DNA from: Thiobacillus denitrificans
GTDB taxonomy: Bacteria; Pseudomonadota; Gammaproteobacteria; Burkholderiales; Thiobacillaceae
Length of the DNA: 64,000 nt
Assembly: GCA_020723405.1 (NCBI GenBank)
Contig: DYIY01000001.1
Span: forward strand, 248,001 to 312,000
Direction of reading: 5' to 3'
Below, piece after piece: positions 34,622 through 43,129 of the stretch. Under the pieces are notes generated by a model. The model saw nothing but the letters and a program-made list of their open reading frames with translations. It made no database searches and was not told where the DNA came from. Each line of letters starts with the position of its first letter. Position 1 is the first letter of the stretch. The position numbers and the translations under genes are program-made.

Positions 34622-36028
34622 ATGATGCCCCCGCGCCTGGCTTTCGTGGATCTGGAGACCACCGGGGCCAATCCCCTGCGGGATCGGGTGACGGAGATCG
34701 GCGTGGTGGAAGTGGATGGAGATGGCCTGCGCACCTGGAGCACCCTGGTCAATCCGCAGCAGCCCATTCCCGGCTTCATCCAACAGCTCACCGGCATCAG
34801 CAACGAGATGGTGGCCGGTGCGCCCACCTTCGCCCAGGTGGCGGAGACGTTGGCGGAACGTCTGGAGGGCCGTCTGTTCATCGCCCACAATGCCCGCTTC
34901 GACTACGGCTTCCTCAAGCAGGAGTACCAGCGCCTGGGCCGGCGTTTCCGGGCCGAGGTGCTGTGCACCGTGCGCCTGTCGCGCAAGCTTTTTCCCGAGC
35001 ACCACCGGCACAACCTGGACAGCCTCATCGCCCGCCACGGCCTGTCCGTGGGCAGCGACCGGCACCGGGCCCTCACCGATGCGGATCTCCTCTGGCAATT
35101 CTGGCAGGTGGCCCAACGGGAGCGGGGCGAGGAGGCCCTGGCCGAGGCCGTGGCCGGCTTGCTCAAACGGCCCACTCTGCCGCCCCACCTGGACCCGGGC
35201 CTGGCCGATGACCTGCCGGAAGGCCCGGGGGTCTATCTCTTCCACGGCGAGAACGATCTGCTGCTCTACGTGGGCAAGAGCGTGAACCTGCGCAAGCGGG
35301 TGCTGGCCCATTTCGCCGCCGACACCCGGGAATACAAGGAGATGCGCCTGGCCCAGGAAGTGCGCCGGGTGGACTGGCGGGAGACGGTGGGGGAACTGGG
35401 CGCCCTGCTCATGGAATCCCGCCTGGTGAAGGAGGGCCAGCCGCTGCACAACCGGCGCCTGCGCCGGGCCTCGGAACTGTGCGCCTGGCGCCTGGAAGAA
35501 CGGGAGCCGGGAGACTTCCGCCCCCGTCTGAGCGGTGGCCACGAACCGGGATTCGCCACGGCCGGCACCACCTACGGCCTGTTTTCCAGCCGCCGGGAGG
35601 CCCACCAGGCCCTGCGCAAGCTGGCCGAAGCCCACGGCCTGTGTCCCCAGGTGCTGGGCCTGGAGGCCGCCGGCCGGTCGGGCCGGCCCTGCTTCGCCCA
35701 TCAGGTGGGCCAATGCCGGGGGGCCTGCGTGGGCAAGGAATCCCTGGCCACCCACGGTGCCCGGCTCATGGCCGCCCTGGCCAGATTGCGCCTGGCGGCC
35801 TGGCCCTACCCCGGCCCCATCGGCCTGGTGGAGCGGGATGAATTCAGCGGCCGGGAGGAGGTCCACGTGATCGACGGCTGGCGCCACCTGGGTACGGCCC
35901 GGGACGAGGCGGACCTGGCCGACATCCTGGCCGGCGGCCACCAGGTGGCCTTCGACGCCGACACCTACAAGCTGCTCAAGGCCCACCTGGGCAAGGGCAA
36001 GGCCCTGGTGCGCCCCCTCCATGGTTGA
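34622..36028 (+). CDS. DnaQ-like 3'-5' exonuclease fused to GIY-YIG (UvrC/Cho-like) nuclease
   Basis: A 468-residue fusion. The N-terminal DEDDh exonuclease spans about 5-170 (FVDLETTGANPLRD; HNARFDYGFL; HRALTDADLLW). It is followed at about 205-285 by a GIY-YIG domain like the N-terminus of UvrC or Cho (PGVYLFHGENDLLLYVGKS; NLRKRV), and a C-terminal region with C...C...C (PCFAHQVGQCRGACVG) as in Cho/UvrC. Such fusions are annotated as polymerase III epsilon-like but more likely serve repair. ATG 34622 starts right before the exonuclease fold. ATG 34595, with AGG 5 bases upstream, is an alternative. Confidence 0.9.
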   Translation: MMPPRLAFVDLETTGANPLRDRVTEIGVVEVDGDGLRTWSTLVNPQQPIPGFIQQLTGISNEMVAGAPTFAQVAETLAERLEGRLFIAHNARFDYGFLKQEYQRLGRRFRAEVLCTVRLSRKLFPEHHRHNLDSLIARHGLSVGSDRHRALTDADLLWQFWQVAQRERGEEALAEAVAGLLKRPTLPPHLDPGLADDLPEGPGVYLFHGENDLLLYVGKSVNLRKRVLAHFAADTREYKEMRLAQEVRRVDWRETVGELGALLMESRLVKEGQPLHNRRLRRASELCAWRLEEREPGDFRPRLSGGHEPGFATAGTTYGLFSSRREAHQALRKLAEAHGLCPQVLGLEAAGRSGRPCFAHQVGQCRGACVGKESLATHGARLMAALARLRLAAWPYPGPIGLVERDEFSGREEVHVIDGWRHLGTARDEADLADILAGGHQVAFDADTYKLLKAHLGKGKALVRPLHG

Positions 36029-36096
36029 ACTTGGGCGCCTGTCACAGACCGGCCTTATCCTTCCCTCCCACCATCGTCCCCTTCCGGAGCTCCCCC

Positions 36097-36801
36097 ATGC
36101 GCCTGCTGCCCCTTGTCCTGCTGATGGCCACCCTCGTTCCTGCGGCCCGGGCTGAACCGACGCCCCCCGCCAGCGAGCGGGAGAAAATGAGCTACAGCCT
36201 GGGCCACCAGGTGGGTGCGGGCTACCGGAAGCAGATGCTGGAGCTGGACCCGGAGATGTTCCGCCGGGGGCTCCAGGACGGCTTGACGGATAACCCGTCG
36301 CCATTGACCGAGGCCGATATGAACCGGTTGCGCAACGAAGCCCGCCGCCTGGCCCAGGAGGCCCAGCGCAGACAGGCAGAGGCGGAATCCGAAAGCCGGC
36401 GTACGGCCGGCCGGCAATTCATGGCGGAGAACGGCAGGCAGCCCGGCGTGATCACCCTGGCCAGCGGCCTGCAATACCGGGTGCTCCGGGAGGGCTCGGG
36501 GCCCAAGCCCGGCCCCCGGGACCAGGTGACGGTGCATTACCGGGGCACCCTCCTTGACGGCAGCGAATTCGACAGTTCCCACCGCCGCCAGCAGCCGGCC
36601 ACCTTTCCCCTGAACGGCGTCATCCCCGGCTGGACCGAGGGCTTGCAGCTCATGGGCGAAGGCGCCCGCTATCAGTTCGCCATCCCGCCGGACCTGGCCT
36701 ATGGCAACCGGGGCCGCCTGGCCGACCAGACCCTGCTGTTCGAGGTGGAACTGATTGCCGTGCTCCCGGCCGCCGCCCCGCCGGCCAATCCCGCACGGTA
36801 G
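36097..36801 (+). CDS. FKBP-type peptidyl-prolyl isomerase, periplasmic (FkpA/Mip-like)
   Basis: A 234-residue protein with a signal peptide (cleavage after ARA, about residue 19). The N-terminal dimerisation region is helical (KMSYSLGHQVGAGYRKQ, EARRLAQEAQRRQAEAE), and the FKBP domain runs from about 115 to the end (VTVHYRGTLLDGSEFDSS; GVIPGWTEGLQLM; YGNRG). Length and order match Mip/FkpA chaperone-isomerases of the periplasm. GGAG lies 8 bases before the ATG. Convergent with the fisR-like gene. Confidence 0.93.
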   Translation: MRLLPLVLLMATLVPAARAEPTPPASEREKMSYSLGHQVGAGYRKQMLELDPEMFRRGLQDGLTDNPSPLTEADMNRLRNEARRLAQEAQRRQAEAESESRRTAGRQFMAENGRQPGVITLASGLQYRVLREGSGPKPGPRDQVTVHYRGTLLDGSEFDSSHRRQQPATFPLNGVIPGWTEGLQLMGEGARYQFAIPPDLAYGNRGRLADQTLLFEVELIAVLPAAAPPANPAR

Positions 36802-36810
36802 TGATGTCCC

Positions 36811-38118
36811 CTACTTGAGACCCAGATTGCCCAGTTTGCGGTAGAGGGTCCGTTCGCTGATGCCCAGCAGGTCGGCCACGGTGCGCCGGTGGCCGCCGTG
36901 GCGGGCCAGCAGGCGGGCGATGTGCTCCCGCTCGGCACCCTTCAGATTGCCGGCTCCGGCCCGGGTGCCCGGGGAAAGAGCGGGCGGAACATCCTGCTGG
37001 AAGACGATGTCCTCGGCGCGGATGGCCCCCTCCTGGCAACGCAACATGGCCCGTTGCAACAGATTGCGCAGTTCCCGCACATTGCCCGGGAAGGCGTAGT
37101 TGCGCAGTTTCTGCTGGGCCCCCTTGTCCAGGCGGCAGGGCGGCCGGCCCGGGCTGCTCAGGCGCACCAGCAGCGCTTCAGCCAGGGGCTGGATGTCTTC
37201 CCGCCGCTCCCGCAGGGGGGGCAGGTTCACCTCGATGCCCGCCACCCGGTAGTAGAGATCCTCCCGGAAGCGGCCCTGCTCCACCCAGTCCAGCAGATTC
37301 CGGTTGGTGGCGCAGACCAGGCGCACGTTGGCGCGCAGGGTGGCCGTGCCCCCCACCCGGCGGAACTCCCCCGTCTCCAGCACCCGCAACAGCTTGGCCT
37401 GCTGGGCCAGGGGTATCTCCGCCACTTCATCGAGGAACAGGGTGCCACCGTGGGCCAGCTCGTAGAGCCCCTGCTTGCGCCCCGTGCTGCCGGTGAAAGC
37501 ACCCTTTTCGTGGCCGAACAGTTCGCTTTCGAACATGGCTTCGGGCACCGCCGCGCAGTTGATGGGCAGGAAGGCCCCGCCGGTACGCCGGGAACGATCG
37601 TGCAGGAAGCGGGCGGCCAGTTCCTTGCCCACCCCGCTTTCACCACGCAACAGGACCGAGGCCTCGGAATCCGCTGCCCGGGCCAGGTTGTCCATACAGG
37701 CCAGGAAGACGGGGGACTGGCCCACCATGCGCATGTCCTCGCAGCCCAGGGACCGTTCCGCGTCCAGGGAGACCAGCATCTCGCCCAGATACAGGCGGCC
37801 GTCCAGCCCGCGCAGGGCATGGCCCCGGATGCGGGCCCGGCAGGCATGGCCATGACCGTCGTAGTGGATGTGCAGCACCTCGCCGGACTGGCCGTCGCGG
37901 AACAGGGCCAGGTGGGGACACAACTCGCCGCTTTCGTGGCAGGGCCGGGGTGAGTGGTGGGAGACCTCGTAACAATGCCGATGCAGCACGTCCTGCCGCT
38001 CCCGGCCATGCTGCCGGCAATAGGCTCCGTTGGCGGCCACGATGCGGTAATCCTGGTCGATGACCACGAAGGGCTGCTCGTGGGTCTCGATGATGGCGTG
38101 CAAGTTCACAGGCAACAT
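36811..38118 (-). CDS. fisR: FisR-like sigma-54 activator, probable sulfane-sulfur sensor
   Basis: A 435-residue activator. An N-terminal PAS-like domain (about 5-115) has Cys49, Cys60 and Cys67 in [15 protein letters not shown] and ELCPH; the 11- and 7-residue spacing equals that of the sensing cysteines of Cupriavidus FisR (Cys53/64/71). The AAA+ domain has GESGVGKE and GAFTGS, and a Fis-type HTH ends the protein. FisR detects sulfane sulfur and turns on sqr and related genes. Here the divergent target is an SQR operon with a visible sigma-54 promoter and two palindromic sites just in front of this gene. Sensing is inferred from the cysteine pattern. Confidence 0.88.
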   Translation of the reverse strand: MLPVNLHAIIETHEQPFVVIDQDYRIVAANGAYCRQHGRERQDVLHRHCYEVSHHSPRPCHESGELCPHLALFRDGQSGEVLHIHYDGHGHACRARIRGHALRGLDGRLYLGEMLVSLDAERSLGCEDMRMVGQSPVFLACMDNLARAADSEASVLLRGESGVGKELAARFLHDRSRRTGGAFLPINCAAVPEAMFESELFGHEKGAFTGSTGRKQGLYELAHGGTLFLDEVAEIPLAQQAKLLRVLETGEFRRVGGTATLRANVRLVCATNRNLLDWVEQGRFREDLYYRVAGIEVNLPPLRERREDIQPLAEALLVRLSSPGRPPCRLDKGAQQKLRNYAFPGNVRELRNLLQRAMLRCQEGAIRAEDIVFQQDVPPALSPGTRAGAGNLKGAEREHIARLLARHGGHRRTVADLLGISERTLYRKLGNLGLK

Positions 38119-38134
38119 GGCATCCCCCTGATGT

Positions 38135-38166
38135 TGTCATGACACATACTAGTCGCGTCATGACGC
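38135..38166. promoter_or_regulatory. Paired operator (upstream activating sites) for the FisR-like protein
   Basis: TGTCATGACA (38135-38144) and GCGTCATGACGC (38155-38166) are perfect palindromes with the same core GTCATGAC. Their centres are 21 bases apart, two helical turns. TGTCAT at 38170-38175 may be a third half-site. They lie about 60-90 bases before the sigma-54 promoter and 17 bases before the activator's own start, so autoregulation is possible. Confidence 0.7.
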
Positions 38167-38227
38167 TACTGTCATACCCGGACCACAATCCCCGGGTAAT
38201 GCGCTGTTTTGTCAGTGTACTACCGGC

Positions 38228-38243
38228 TGGCATGGGGCTTGCA
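38228..38243 (+). promoter_or_regulatory. Sigma-54 promoter of the sulfide operon
   Basis: TGGCATG-N4-TTGCA fits the -24/-12 consensus (TGGCAYG-N4-TTGCW), with GG (38229-38230) and GC (38241-38242) exactly 10 bases apart. It is followed by the 67-residue gene and sqr. An NtrC-family activator gene lies divergently upstream. Confidence 0.85.
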
Positions 38244-38278
38244 CTATCCGTTGACCCGACACCAACAAGGATGGAGAC

Positions 38279-38482
38279 ATGACAGACAAAAAGAACTGGC
38301 ACCTGCAACCCGGGATCCAGATGCCACCGCAAGTAGCCGAAGACGTGGCGCGGATCGCCTGCGCCCTCAAAAGCCTGTCCGCCTACACCACCCTGGTGAT
38401 GGAGCGGGAGGACTGCCCCGAAGACCTGCAAAAGCTGGTCGAGGAAGGACTGGACGCCATGGCCCGCGTGTTCGTCTGGTAG
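38279..38482 (+). CDS. Small helical protein co-transcribed with sqr
   Basis: A 67-residue soluble protein, probably two helices, with a single Cys (IACALKSL) and another in the acidic stretch EREDCPEDL. GGAG lies 5 bases before the ATG. It is the first gene behind the sigma-54 promoter, and its stop is 35 bases before sqr. I do not recognise a family. Its first place in the operon suggests a role in sulfide or sulfane-sulfur handling, perhaps as a carrier or accessory protein, but this is inference. Confidence 0.75.
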   Translation: MTDKKNWHLQPGIQMPPQVAEDVARIACALKSLSAYTTLVMEREDCPEDLQKLVEEGLDAMARVFVW

Positions 38483-38517
38483 ACCCGTACCCCATAACGA
38501 CAAGGAGATAGACCCAG

Positions 38518-39786
38518 ATGGCACGCATCGTGATTCTCGGCGCCGGTATCGGCGGCATGTCCATGGCCTTCGAAATGCGCGAAAAGGCGCGTCCCGAAGA
38601 CCAGGTCATCGTGGTATCGGACCAAACCTATTTCCAGTTCACACCCTCCAATCCCTGGGTGGCGGTGAACTGGCGCACCCGGCAGGACATCACCCTGGAG
38701 GTGGCGCCCCTGCTGGAACGCAAGGACATCGAATTCATCGCCCGGGGGGCCATCCGGGTCCATCCCCAGCGCAACGTGGTGGAGCTGGAAGGGGAACTGG
38801 ACCTGGAATACGACTTCCTCATCATCGCCACCGGTCCCAAGCTGGCCTTCGACGAAGTGGAAGGCCTGGGCCCGGGGGGCCATACCCGTTCCATCTGCCA
38901 CGTGGACCATGCGGTGGAAGCCGGCCAGGCCTGGGAACGCTTCGTCGCGGATCCGGGTCCCGTGGTGGTAGGGGCCGTGCAAGGCGCCTCCTGCTACGGT
39001 CCGGCCTACGAATTCGCCTTCATCATGGATACCGACCTCAAGCGGCGAAAAATCCGCGACAAGGTACCCATGACCTTCGTTACCGCCGAACCCTACGTGG
39101 GCCACCTGGGCCTGGGCGGGGTGGGCGATTCCAAGGGCATGCTGGAATCGGCCATGCGTGAACGCCACGTGAAGTGGATCTGCAACGCCAAGGTCACCAA
39201 GGTGGAAGCCGGACAGATGTTCGTGGCCGAACACGATGAAGAGGGCAAGGTGAAGAAGGAACACGTGCTGCCCTTCAAGTTCTCCATGATGCTGCCCGCC
39301 TTCAAAGGGATCGACGCGGTGCGCGACGTGGAAGGACTGGTCAATCCCCGGGGCTTCATCAGCATCGACGAATATCAGCGCAACCCCCGCTTTCCCAACG
39401 TCTATGCCGTGGGCGTGTGCGTGGCCATCCCTCCCGTGGAAGCCACCCCGGTGCCCACCGGCGCCCCCAAGACCGGCTACATGATCGAGACCATGGTCAC
39501 CGCCACCGCCCACAACATCCGCAGGGTTCTGGAGGGCGGGGCCCCCGACCAGAAGGCCACCTGGAACGCCATCTGCCTGGCCGATTTCGGCGACACCGGC
39601 GCCGCCTTCGTGGCCCTGCCCCAGATTCCGCCGCGCAACGTGAACTGGTTCAAGGAAGGCAAATGGGTGCACCTGGCCAAGGTGGCCTTCGAAAAGTACT
39701 TCCTGCGCAAGTTGAAGAAAGGGGAGACGGAGCCCCTCTACGAGAAATACGTGCTGGGCATCATGGGCATCAAGAAACTCAAGTAG
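38518..39786 (+). CDS. sqr: Sulfide:quinone oxidoreductase
   Basis: A 422-residue FAD disulfide-oxidoreductase family protein. GAGIGG near 8 binds FAD, and ATGPKLAFDEVEGLGP near 104 follows. Cys127, Cys159 (VQGASCYG) and Cys353 (AICLADFGD) lie almost exactly where the three catalytic cysteines of Acidithiobacillus SQR fall (128, 160, 356). The C-terminal helices are amphipathic for peripheral membrane binding. It oxidises sulfide to sulfane sulfur and reduces quinone. AAGGAG is 8 bases upstream of the ATG. It is controlled with the 67-residue gene by sigma-54 and the FisR-like activator and ends at a strong terminator. Confidence 0.93.
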   Translation: MARIVILGAGIGGMSMAFEMREKARPEDQVIVVSDQTYFQFTPSNPWVAVNWRTRQDITLEVAPLLERKDIEFIARGAIRVHPQRNVVELEGELDLEYDFLIIATGPKLAFDEVEGLGPGGHTRSICHVDHAVEAGQAWERFVADPGPVVVGAVQGASCYGPAYEFAFIMDTDLKRRKIRDKVPMTFVTAEPYVGHLGLGGVGDSKGMLESAMRERHVKWICNAKVTKVEAGQMFVAEHDEEGKVKKEHVLPFKFSMMLPAFKGIDAVRDVEGLVNPRGFISIDEYQRNPRFPNVYAVGVCVAIPPVEATPVPTGAPKTGYMIETMVTATAHNIRRVLEGGAPDQKATWNAICLADFGDTGAAFVALPQIPPRNVNWFKEGKWVHLAKVAFEKYFLRKLKKGETEPLYEKYVLGIMGIKKLK

Positions 39787-39813
39787 GTTCCAGGGTTGCG
39801 ACGCAGCCCATTG

Positions 39814-39838
39814 AGGCGCTCATCGAGCGCCTTTTTTT
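39814..39838 (+). terminator. Rho-independent terminator of the sqr operon
   Basis: AGGCGCTC (39814-39821) pairs with GAGCGCCT (39825-39832) around a 3-base loop and runs into seven T. It lies 27 bases after the sqr stop. Confidence 0.92.
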
Positions 39839-39941
39839 ATGCCCCGGCGCATCAATGTGCGTCCTATACAAACAAGATCGTCAGGAACTTTTGTCCCACC
39901 CCGGCATCTTTCCTGGGTAAACAATCCACCCGCCCGTGAAC

Positions 39942-40640
39942 ATGACCCACCACACCCTCCTGCCCAATCTGCTCATTCTGGGACTGGCCCTGCCCGCCTC
40001 GGCTGGGCAACCGGCCACCGCAACACCCCCCGCCACGAGCTCCCAGATCACCGCCATGGCAGATCGCTGCACCGACTGCAACAGCAACAGTTGGGGCTTC
40101 AAGACGCCGCGCAATTTCCTGAAATGGCTGGACGTGTTCAGCGACCCGGGCATCTACCTGGAATTCGGCCGGCGGGCCATGGAACCCCGCTACGTCATTG
40201 CCGCCGTGGACAGCTTCATGGACCCGGGCACACCGCGCAACTACCTGGAATGGACCAATCCGGAACTCTACGTCCGCTGGGGGGAATCCCTGGCCCAACC
40301 CGAGTTCTACACCGCCGTGAACAGCATCCTGTTCGACCCCGGCCGAATGATGCGCTGGATCATGCTGCCTCTGGACGGCAAGACCTGGGAACTGGCAGGC
40401 ACGGCCATCAACCCCGCCACCTGGGTCAAATGGCTGAACGCCCCCACCTCACCGGAAGCCCAGGCCCTGTTTGCCCGGGCCAGCAATCCGGACACCGCGC
40501 GGCTATGGCTGGAAGCCCTGGGGGACCCGAAGAACGCGCCCTGGTTGTACCCGACCCGGGATATTCCGGTGGTGGCCGCGCCCTCCCTGCCCCAGACGGA
40601 TCAGCCGGCCACGGGCAAGGAAACGGGGCTTGCCCTCTGA
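39942..40640 (+). CDS. Secreted Trp-rich repeat protein
   Basis: A 232-residue protein with a signal peptide (cleavage after ASA, about residue 22). The mature part has a CTDC pair and several loosely repeated units of about 25-30 residues with W, DPG or P and aromatic residues: NFLKWLDVFSDPGIY, NYLEWTNPELYVRW, TWVKWLNAPTSPEAQ, ARLWLEALGDPKNAPW. GTG 39936 two codons earlier is an alternative start; neither has a clear ribosome site. It is separated from sqr by a terminator. I do not recognise the family; a periplasmic or surface location is likely. Confidence 0.7.
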   Translation: MTHHTLLPNLLILGLALPASAGQPATATPPATSSQITAMADRCTDCNSNSWGFKTPRNFLKWLDVFSDPGIYLEFGRRAMEPRYVIAAVDSFMDPGTPRNYLEWTNPELYVRWGESLAQPEFYTAVNSILFDPGRMMRWIMLPLDGKTWELAGTAINPATWVKWLNAPTSPEAQALFARASNPDTARLWLEALGDPKNAPWLYPTRDIPVVAAPSLPQTDQPATGKETGLAL

Positions 40641-40688
40641 CCCCCTGGACGGACAAGCCCGGGGCTGACCCGGCGAAGCCGAAAGGCA

Positions 40689-41702
40689 TCACCCCGCGAT
40701 GCCGTGGTACTCCCGATACCAGGCCGCCCAGTTGGCGATGCCGGTGGCCAGTTCCGTCCTGGGCTCGAAACCCACGTCCCGGCGCAGATCTTCCACGTTG
40801 GCATAGGTGGCCACCACGTCGCCGGGCTGCATGGGCAGGTAGTTCTTCTTCGCTTCCTTGCCCAGGCTGTCTTCGATGGTCTTGATGAAGGTCATCAGCT
40901 CCACCGGCTGGTGGTTGCCGATGTTGTAAACCCGGAAAGGGGCATAACTGGTGCCCGGGTCCGGATCGTCGGCGCGGAAATCCGGGTTGGGGGTGGCGAC
41001 CTTGTCCAGCACCCGCACGGTGCCTTCGGCGATGTCGTCGATGTAGGTGAAGTCCCGCTGCATCTTGCCGTGGTTGAACACGTCGATGGCCCGGTCTTCC
41101 AGGATGGCGGAGGTGAACAGCCAGGGGGACATGTCCGGCCGGCCCCAGGGGCCGTAGACGGTGAAGTAGCGCAGGCCGGTGGTGGGCAGGCCATAGAGGT
41201 GGCTGTAGGTGTGGGCCATCAGCTCGTTGGCCTTCTTGCTGGCGGCGTAGAGGCTCACCGGGTGGTCCACGTTGTCGTGCACCGAGAAGGGCATTTGGGT
41301 GTTGGCGCCGTAGACGCTGGAGGAACTGGCGTAGACGAAGTGCTCAACGCCGTTGTGCCGGCAACCCTCCAGCAGGTTGCCGAAGCCCACCAGATTGGTC
41401 TGGATGTAGGCGTAGGGGTTCTTCAGGGAATAGCGCACGCCGGGCTGGGCGGCCAGGTTGATGACCCGGTTGAATTTCTCGGCGGCGAACAGGTCTTCCA
41501 CGGTGACCCGGTCGGAGATGTCGCCACGCACGAACTTGAACCTGGGGAAGGGCTTGAGCCGCTCCAGGCGGGCCAGCTTGAGCTGGGGATCGTAGTAATC
41601 GTTGAGATTGTCGATGCCCACCACTTCATCGCCCCGCTCCAGCAGGATCTTTGCGACATGCATGCCGATGAAGCCGGCGGCGCCGGTGACCAGGATTTTC
41701 AT
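40689..41702 (-). CDS. NAD-dependent epimerase, UDP-glucuronate 4-epimerase type
   Basis: A 337-residue extended SDR protein. GAAGFIGMHVA near 7 binds NAD; SSSSVYGAN near 125 and YAASKKANE near 152 hold the catalytic Tyr and Lys. PWGRPDMSPWLFTSAI near 185 is typical of the UDP-glucuronate/UDP-galacturonate 4-epimerase group (CapI/LspL-like). It provides UDP-galacturonate for polysaccharide or lipopolysaccharide synthesis, which fits the adjacent divergent waaA. Exact sugar specificity is not decided by the sequence. Confidence 0.9.
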   Translation of the reverse strand: MKILVTGAAGFIGMHVAKILLERGDEVVGIDNLNDYYDPQLKLARLERLKPFPRFKFVRGDISDRVTVEDLFAAEKFNRVINLAAQPGVRYSLKNPYAYIQTNLVGFGNLLEGCRHNGVEHFVYASSSSVYGANTQMPFSVHDNVDHPVSLYAASKKANELMAHTYSHLYGLPTTGLRYFTVYGPWGRPDMSPWLFTSAILEDRAIDVFNHGKMQRDFTYIDDIAEGTVRVLDKVATPNPDFRADDPDPGTSYAPFRVYNIGNHQPVELMTFIKTIEDSLGKEAKKNYLPMQPGDVVATYANVEDLRRDVGFEPRTELATGIANWAAWYREYHGIAG

Positions 41703-41869
41703 GTTTGGCTCCTCGAAGATCGGGCGATGCTACTCGGGAATGGGGCGGGAAGGCCACTGGGCCAGTGTGTGATGGCGCGGCCCAGGGGGAGGCCGTCCGT
41801 CCAACCCTCTCCCCGGGGGACAAGGGCGTGCGCCTGGGGCGGATGGCCGGGGAACACTACAATGGGCGG

Positions 41870-43129
41870 ATGCCGCCTTCCCTCGTGACCCTGCTCTACG
41901 CCCTGCTCTGGCTGCCGGTGCTGCCCCTGGCCCTGGTCTACCTGCTCTGGCGGGCCCGGCGCCAGCCGGACTACCTGGCCCACTGGGGGGAACGGCTGGG
42001 CTGGGGCCCGGTGGCGGGCAAGCGACCGCGCATCCTGGTCCACGCGGTGTCGGTGGGCGAGACCCGGGCGGCGGAACCCCTGCTGCGGCGGCTCATGGAG
42101 CGTTATCCGGGCCACGAGATCCTGCTCACCCACACCACGCCCACGGGGCGGGAAACGGGCTTCAGCCTGTTCGGCGACAGGGTCCGCCAGGCCTACCTGC
42201 CCTACGACTTCCCGCCCCTGGTGGCCCTGTTCCTGGCCCGGGCCCGGCCGGCCATGGTGGTGGTGATGGAGACCGAGATCTGGCCGGGGCTGTTCCTGGC
42301 CTGCCGGCGCCGGGGCATTTCCGCCTTCCTGGTGAACGGCCGGCTGTCCGAACGCTCCTTGCGCGGCTACGGCCGGGTACGGGCTCTGGTGGCCCCGGCC
42401 CTGGCCGGTTTGACCGGGGTGGCGGCCCAGACCCGGGACGACGCGGAACGGCTCGCCCGCCTGGGGGCCCGGGCGGTGCATGTCACCGGCAACCTGAAGT
42501 TCGACGTGGCCCCCGGGCCGGCCGGGGAACTGGCCGCCCGGATCCGGGAACGCTATCCCCGGCGCTTCGTCTTCCTGGCCGCCAGCACCCGGGACGGGGA
42601 GGAGGCGGACCTGCTGGACCTGCTCCCCCGGGCGCCCGCCGACGTGCTCCTGTTGCTGGTGCCCCGCCACCCCCAGCGCTTCGCGGAAGTGGGCCGCCTG
42701 GTGGCCCAGCGGGGCCTGGACTGGGGGCAACGCAGCGCCCTGGACCAGGCCCCGGCGGACGCCCGGGTGCTACTGGGCGACAGCATGGGCGAGATGGCCG
42801 CCTACTACGCGGCCGCCCGGCTGGCCTACATCGGCGGCAGCCTGGTGCCCCTGGGGGGCCAGAACCTCATTGAGGCCGCCGCCCTGGGCTGCCCGACCCT
42901 GGTGGGGCCCCACACCTGGAACTTCGCCGAAGCCACGGAACAGGCGGTGGCCGCCGGCGCCGCCCGGCGGGTGGCGGATTTCGCGGAACTGGGCGAGGTC
43001 CTGGCCCGCCTGCACCAGGCCCCCGGGGAACTGGCAGCCATGGCCGAAGCCGGGCGGGCCTTCGCCGAGGCCAACCGGGGGGCCGCGGCGCGGACCCTGG
43101 ACCTGCTGGAATCGGCCCGCCTCAACTGA
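41870..43129 (+). CDS. waaA: 3-deoxy-D-manno-octulosonic acid (Kdo) transferase
   Basis: A 419-residue glycosyltransferase family 30 protein. An N-terminal membrane anchor (LLYALLWLPVLPLALVYLL) is followed by HAVSVGETRAAEPLL near 51, TPTGRETGF and the PYDFPP region near 105. The C-terminal half has GGSLVPLGGQNLIEAAALG near 320 and VGPHTWNF. It adds Kdo to lipid A precursor at the inner membrane. Length agrees with E. coli WaaA (425). Start 41870 was chosen because the anchor begins right there. Its stop overlaps by 8 bases the stop of the convergent lyase gene. Confidence 0.93.
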   Translation: MPPSLVTLLYALLWLPVLPLALVYLLWRARRQPDYLAHWGERLGWGPVAGKRPRILVHAVSVGETRAAEPLLRRLMERYPGHEILLTHTTPTGRETGFSLFGDRVRQAYLPYDFPPLVALFLARARPAMVVVMETEIWPGLFLACRRRGISAFLVNGRLSERSLRGYGRVRALVAPALAGLTGVAAQTRDDAERLARLGARAVHVTGNLKFDVAPGPAGELAARIRERYPRRFVFLAASTRDGEEADLLDLLPRAPADVLLLLVPRHPQRFAEVGRLVAQRGLDWGQRSALDQAPADARVLLGDSMGEMAAYYAAARLAYIGGSLVPLGGQNLIEAAALGCPTLVGPHTWNFAEATEQAVAAGAARRVADFAELGEVLARLHQAPGELAAMAEAGRAFAEANRGAAARTLDLLESARLN

